DNA of 11,149 nucleotides from Hyphomicrobiales bacterium (GTDB lineage: Bacteria; Pseudomonadota; Alphaproteobacteria; Rhizobiales; Xanthobacteraceae): the NCBI GenBank assembly GCA_016201085.1, contig JACQDO010000185.1, positions 1-11,149 of the forward strand. The letters are read 5' to 3'. Position 1 is the stretch's first letter; the number at the start of each line of letters is the position of its first letter. The position numbers were made by a program, and so were the translations under genes. The notes under the pieces are model-generated. The model had not been told where the DNA came from, ran no database searches, and saw only the letters and a program-made list of their open reading frames with translations. Below, piece by piece: positions 8,611 through 11,149 of the stretch.

Positions 8611-9603
8611 CTACGTAAGCTTCTCATTTTGAGATTCGCGTATCAATTCTTCCTCAGCGATTCCACTGTCGACCAATAATTTCGCTAGACTTTGGTTTGG
8701 CAGCCCAATCTGGAAAATAACAATGTCCCAAAAATACAACTGAAGTAAACGTTCGTGGAACGACAGTATCTTTGTGAAAATGCCTTTGTGAATTAGATCT
8801 CCACGAATATTAGAAATTTGATCGAACAGAAGCAATTTGCCAACACGACTAACATCACTGCCAAATCCATACGCCTCCGCCAATTTATTTTTAACAGCTC
8901 CGCCAGTACTGCCAACTAAAACCTCTAGCGCAATCCAATACGAAGCGAAACGATAAGCCTCATCACTCTGATTCAGAGCCATGTCAAATAGATTGCAAGC
9001 GCGCTGTAATCTAATTCGGTACTCAGGCAATTGAAGTTGGAGTCGGTCGATGATTTTAACGGCCAAGTCTGGCGCCACCAATTTGAAAAAGTCGGCATGA
9101 AGCGGAAGTCTAATTACGGGGCTTGGCAAGCTTACTTGTCCATTAAAATCAAATTCGAAATCGGCAACCCATTTGTATTGAACTATTTTTCCGAAAAAGA
9201 GCGCCAAAAAAGTTCTAAGGAATGCGATTGATTCATTAGGAGCGTATGACGACCTTTCTCCGCCCGTAGGTATTGGAGATACTATCGTTAAGTAGTCAGC
9301 AGCCGGCAGTTCGATCTTTTGTAAGATGAAAAACACCGAAAGCTTTTTGTCTTTTGTTACGAAAACTGGCTCGGTCTGACTCGTTACAATTTTTGATATG
9401 TCACCGATCAGTATCGCAGCGCCATGCTCATTTGGAAAAAGCTTTTCTTTTAGTTTTACGTGCTTAATAAATTCGAGAAATTGCGGAGTTGATGGCGGGA
9501 TAAAACTATAGACTTTTGCGAGAAACTTTTCGCCGGCATTCTCAGTGCGTGACAACATTTTTGCCAAATCGGCAAGCGTTTGACCTTCAAGCTTCTCCAG
9601 CAT
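8611..9603 (-). CDS. HEPN/Apea-like protein, low-GC, probably horizontally acquired
   Basis: A 330-residue protein from ATG 9603; a GTG at 9612, overlapping the lpdA stop by four bases, would give 333. Neither start has a good ribosome site, so coupling to lpdA translation is likely. The C-terminal third has AYRFASYWIALEVLVGS, then KNKLAEAYGFG, then NIRGDLIHKGIF. The last is an R-x4-H motif (Arg267, His272 from the ATG) set in the order seen in Apea-like HEPN domains, which are often metal-independent RNases in toxin and anti-phage systems. The N-terminal 200 residues are not recognised. Three 60-base lines sampled by hand are 38-40% GC, against about 68% in a sampled lpdA line, and the change is abrupt at both gene ends. 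No partner antitoxin or nucleotidyltransferase gene is adjacent. Function in defence is an inference. Confidence 0.8.
   Translation of the reverse strand: MLEKLEGQTLADLAKMLSRTENAGEKFLAKVYSFIPPSTPQFLEFIKHVKLKEKLFPNEHGAAILIGDISKIVTSQTEPVFVTKDKKLSVFFILQKIELPAADYLTIVSPIPTGGERSSYAPNESIAFLRTFLALFFGKIVQYKWVADFEFDFNGQVSLPSPVIRLPLHADFFKLVAPDLAVKIIDRLQLQLPEYRIRLQRACNLFDMALNQSDEAYRFASYWIALEVLVGSTGGAVKNKLAEAYGFGSDVSRVGKLLLFDQISNIRGDLIHKGIFTKILSFHERLLQLYFWDIVIFQIGLPNQSLAKLLVDSGIAEEELIRESQNEKLT
8617..8625 (+). repeat. 9-base direct repeat (partner at 9589-9597) near the ends of the low-GC gene
   Basis: AAGCTTCTC occurs here and again at 9589-9597, just inside the stop and the start of the low-GC gene, encoding EKL at both protein ends. 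It could be an insertion footprint, or chance. Confidence 0.35.
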
Positions 9604-9608
9604 AGCGG

Positions 9609-11021
9609 TCACAAATGTATCGCCCGCTTCGCCACCGCCATGGCCGCTTCCTTGACCGCCTCGGGCAGCGTCGGGTGGGCGTGGCAGGTGCGCGCGATGT
9701 CTTCCGCCGAGGCGCCGAATTCCATGGCAAGGGCTGCTTGCGCGATCATGTTGCCGGCGTCGGCGCAGATCAGCTGCACGCCGAGCACGCGATCGGTCTT
9801 GGCGTCAGCCAATATTTTCACGAAACCTTCCGATGTCATGTTGACCTTGGCACGGCCGTTGGCGGTCATCGGAAACTTGCCGACATTGTAGGCGCGACCT
9901 TCGGCCTTCAGCTCCTCTTCGCTTTTGCCGACGGTAGCGATCTCCGGATAGGTGTAAACCACGTTGGGGATGGCGTCGTAGTTCACGTGGCCGGCCTGCC
10001 CGACCAGGATTTCGGCCAGCGCGACGCCTTCGTCCTCGGCCTTGTGCGCCAGCATCGGCCCGGCGATCACGTCACCGATCGCCCAGATGCCAGGCATGCT
10101 GGTGGCGTAATAGTGATCGACGACGACGCGGCCGCGCTCGTCGAGCTTGACGCCAGCTTCCTTGAGCCCGAGGCCTTCGGTGTAAGGCACGCGGCCGATG
10201 GCGATGAGCGCCACATCCGCTTCGAGCGTTTCCGCCGTACCGCCTTTGGCCGGCTCGATCTTGGCTTTCAGCCGCTTGCCGGACGTGTCGACCGCGGTCA
10301 CCTTGGATGACAGCTTGAAAACCATGCCCTGTTTCTCGAACAGGCGCTGCGCCTGGCGGCGCATCTCGCCGTCCATGCCGGGCAGTACGCCGTCGAGGAA
10401 TTCGACGACCGTCACCTGCGCGCCCAGCCGCCGCCACACCGAGCCCAATTCAAGTCCGATCACACCAGCGCCGACCACGAGAAGGTGCTTCGGCACTTCG
10501 GCGAGCGACAGCGCGCCGGTCGACGACACGATACGCTTCTCGTCGATCTCGATGCCCTTGAGCCGCGCCACGTCGGAGCCGGTGGCGATGACGATGGATT
10601 TCGTCTCCAGCACCTGCGACTTTTTACTTCCTTTGCCGTCGTCGCTCGTCACCTCGACCTTGCCGGCGGCGAGCACGCGGCCGGCGCCGTGGAACGTGTC
10701 GACCTTGTTCTTCTTCAACAGAAACTCGACGCCCTTGACGTTACCGTCGACGCCCGCGTCCTTGAACGCCATCATCGCGGCCAGATCGAGCTTGGGCGCG
10801 CTCACGCCGATGCCCATTTTGGAAAACGTGTGGCCGGCCTGCTCGAACAATTCGGAGGCGTGCAGCAGCGCCTTCGACGGAATGCAGCCGACGTTGAGGC
10901 AGGTGCCGCCGAAGGTTGCGCGCTTCTCCACCACCGCGGTCTTCAGGCCGAGCTGCGCCGCGCGAATGGCGCAGACATAGCCGCCGGGGCCGGTGCCGAT
11001 GACGATGAGGTCGTAGGACAT
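9609..11021 (-). CDS. lpdA: Dihydrolipoyl dehydrogenase (E3)
   Basis: FAD-dependent E3 component that reoxidises the lipoyl groups of 2-oxoacid dehydrogenase complexes and passes electrons to NAD+. It is 470 residues, normal length. The FAD site is GTGPGGY (9-15). The redox disulfide is Cys41/Cys46 in GGTCLNVGCIPSKALLH. The NAD site is GAGVIGLELG (184-193). The second FAD block is AIGDVIAGPMLAHKAEDEG (314-332), and the active-site pair is His449/Glu454 in HAHPTLPE. ATG 11021 was chosen because AGGTGA at 11033-11038 lies 11 bases upstream. An in-frame GTG at 11036 would overlap that site and add five residues. In related genomes such an E3 follows the 2-oxoglutarate dehydrogenase genes, which would lie beyond the right edge; that role is inferred. 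The stop touches the start of the HEPN-like gene. Confidence 0.95.
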   Translation of the reverse strand: MSYDLIVIGTGPGGYVCAIRAAQLGLKTAVVEKRATFGGTCLNVGCIPSKALLHASELFEQAGHTFSKMGIGVSAPKLDLAAMMAFKDAGVDGNVKGVEFLLKKNKVDTFHGAGRVLAAGKVEVTSDDGKGSKKSQVLETKSIVIATGSDVARLKGIEIDEKRIVSSTGALSLAEVPKHLLVVGAGVIGLELGSVWRRLGAQVTVVEFLDGVLPGMDGEMRRQAQRLFEKQGMVFKLSSKVTAVDTSGKRLKAKIEPAKGGTAETLEADVALIAIGRVPYTEGLGLKEAGVKLDERGRVVVDHYYATSMPGIWAIGDVIAGPMLAHKAEDEGVALAEILVGQAGHVNYDAIPNVVYTYPEIATVGKSEEELKAEGRAYNVGKFPMTANGRAKVNMTSEGFVKILADAKTDRVLGVQLICADAGNMIAQAALAMEFGASAEDIARTCHAHPTLPEAVKEAAMAVAKRAIHL

Positions 11022-11044
11022 GATTCGCACGCTCACCTTTCTTC

Positions 11045-11149
11045 ACCTCTCCCCGCTGGGGAGAGGTCGCGAGCGAAGCGAGCGGGTGAGGGGGCTCATT
11101 CCTCGATAAGTCTAGTCCCCCTCACCCGATCCTCAGGCTTCGCCTTCGG
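11045..11149. repeat. Dispersed palindromic repeat, family D, continuing past the window edge
   Basis: ACCTCTCCCC 11045-11054 and GGGGAGAGGT 11058-11067 form a perfect 10-bp hairpin with a three-base loop. CGGGTGAGGGGG 11083-11094 and CCCCCTCACCCG 11117-11128 form a second perfect 12-base inverted repeat. The final bases (AGGCTTCGCCT within 11135-11145) start another short hairpin that is cut by the edge. The first hairpin begins only 24 bases upstream of the lpdA start, so the element lies in its 5' leader or promoter. No gene is visible between lpdA and the edge. Confidence 0.8.

Noticed and set aside
9031..9231. A 66-codon plus-strand frame within the low-GC gene
   Set aside because: It is short, has no ribosome site or motif, and lies opposite a longer frame with a recognisable domain.

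Overview
The window looks like chromosome of a GC-rich alphaproteobacterium in the Hyphomicrobiales, close to the Bradyrhizobium/Rhodopseudomonas/Pseudolabrys group. This rests on the AtpA and Lpd protein sequences, the priA-xerC and atpH-atpA neighbourhoods, and several families of dispersed palindromic repeats of the kind common in those genomes. The placement is an inference from recall; no search was run.

Layout, left to right. (1) 1-1489, minus strand: the start of the F1Fo ATP synthase operon, atpH then atpA, which runs off the left edge. AtpA seems to lack about 18 residues of its N-terminal beta-barrel. (2) 1781-2695, plus: a DMT/EamA-family membrane transporter. (3) 2702-3095: a small GIY-YIG nuclease gene (minus) bracketed by two copies of one 47-bp palindromic repeat in opposite orientation. 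(4) 3106-5283, minus: priA, interrupted by two in-frame TAG codons. (5) 5343-5436: a second palindrome family between the divergent priA and xerC. (6) 5447-6382 and 6466-7080, plus: XerC recombinase and a DUF4337-like membrane protein. (7) 7088-7618, minus: an unrecognised membrane protein, then two copies of a third palindrome family. (8) 7809-8579, minus: a short-chain dehydrogenase. (9) 8611-9603, minus: an AT-rich gene with a HEPN-type R-x4-H motif, apparently a horizontally acquired insert directly behind lpdA. (10) 9609-11021, minus: lpdA (E3). (11) 11045-11149: a fourth palindrome family that runs past the right edge.

Most genes are core functions: ATP synthesis, restart of stalled replication forks (PriA), chromosome dimer resolution (XerC) and 2-oxoacid oxidation (Lpd). 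The accessory material is the repeat-bounded GIY-YIG cassette and the low-GC HEPN gene. The cassette is the strongest candidate for something undescribed: the palindromes supply both the ribosome binding site and the last codons and stop of the nuclease gene, and the two copies differ by paired, compensatory changes. Two usually indispensable genes (atpA, priA) carry apparent lesions within 5 kb. This may be real decay, but an assembly or sequencing artefact must be excluded first.
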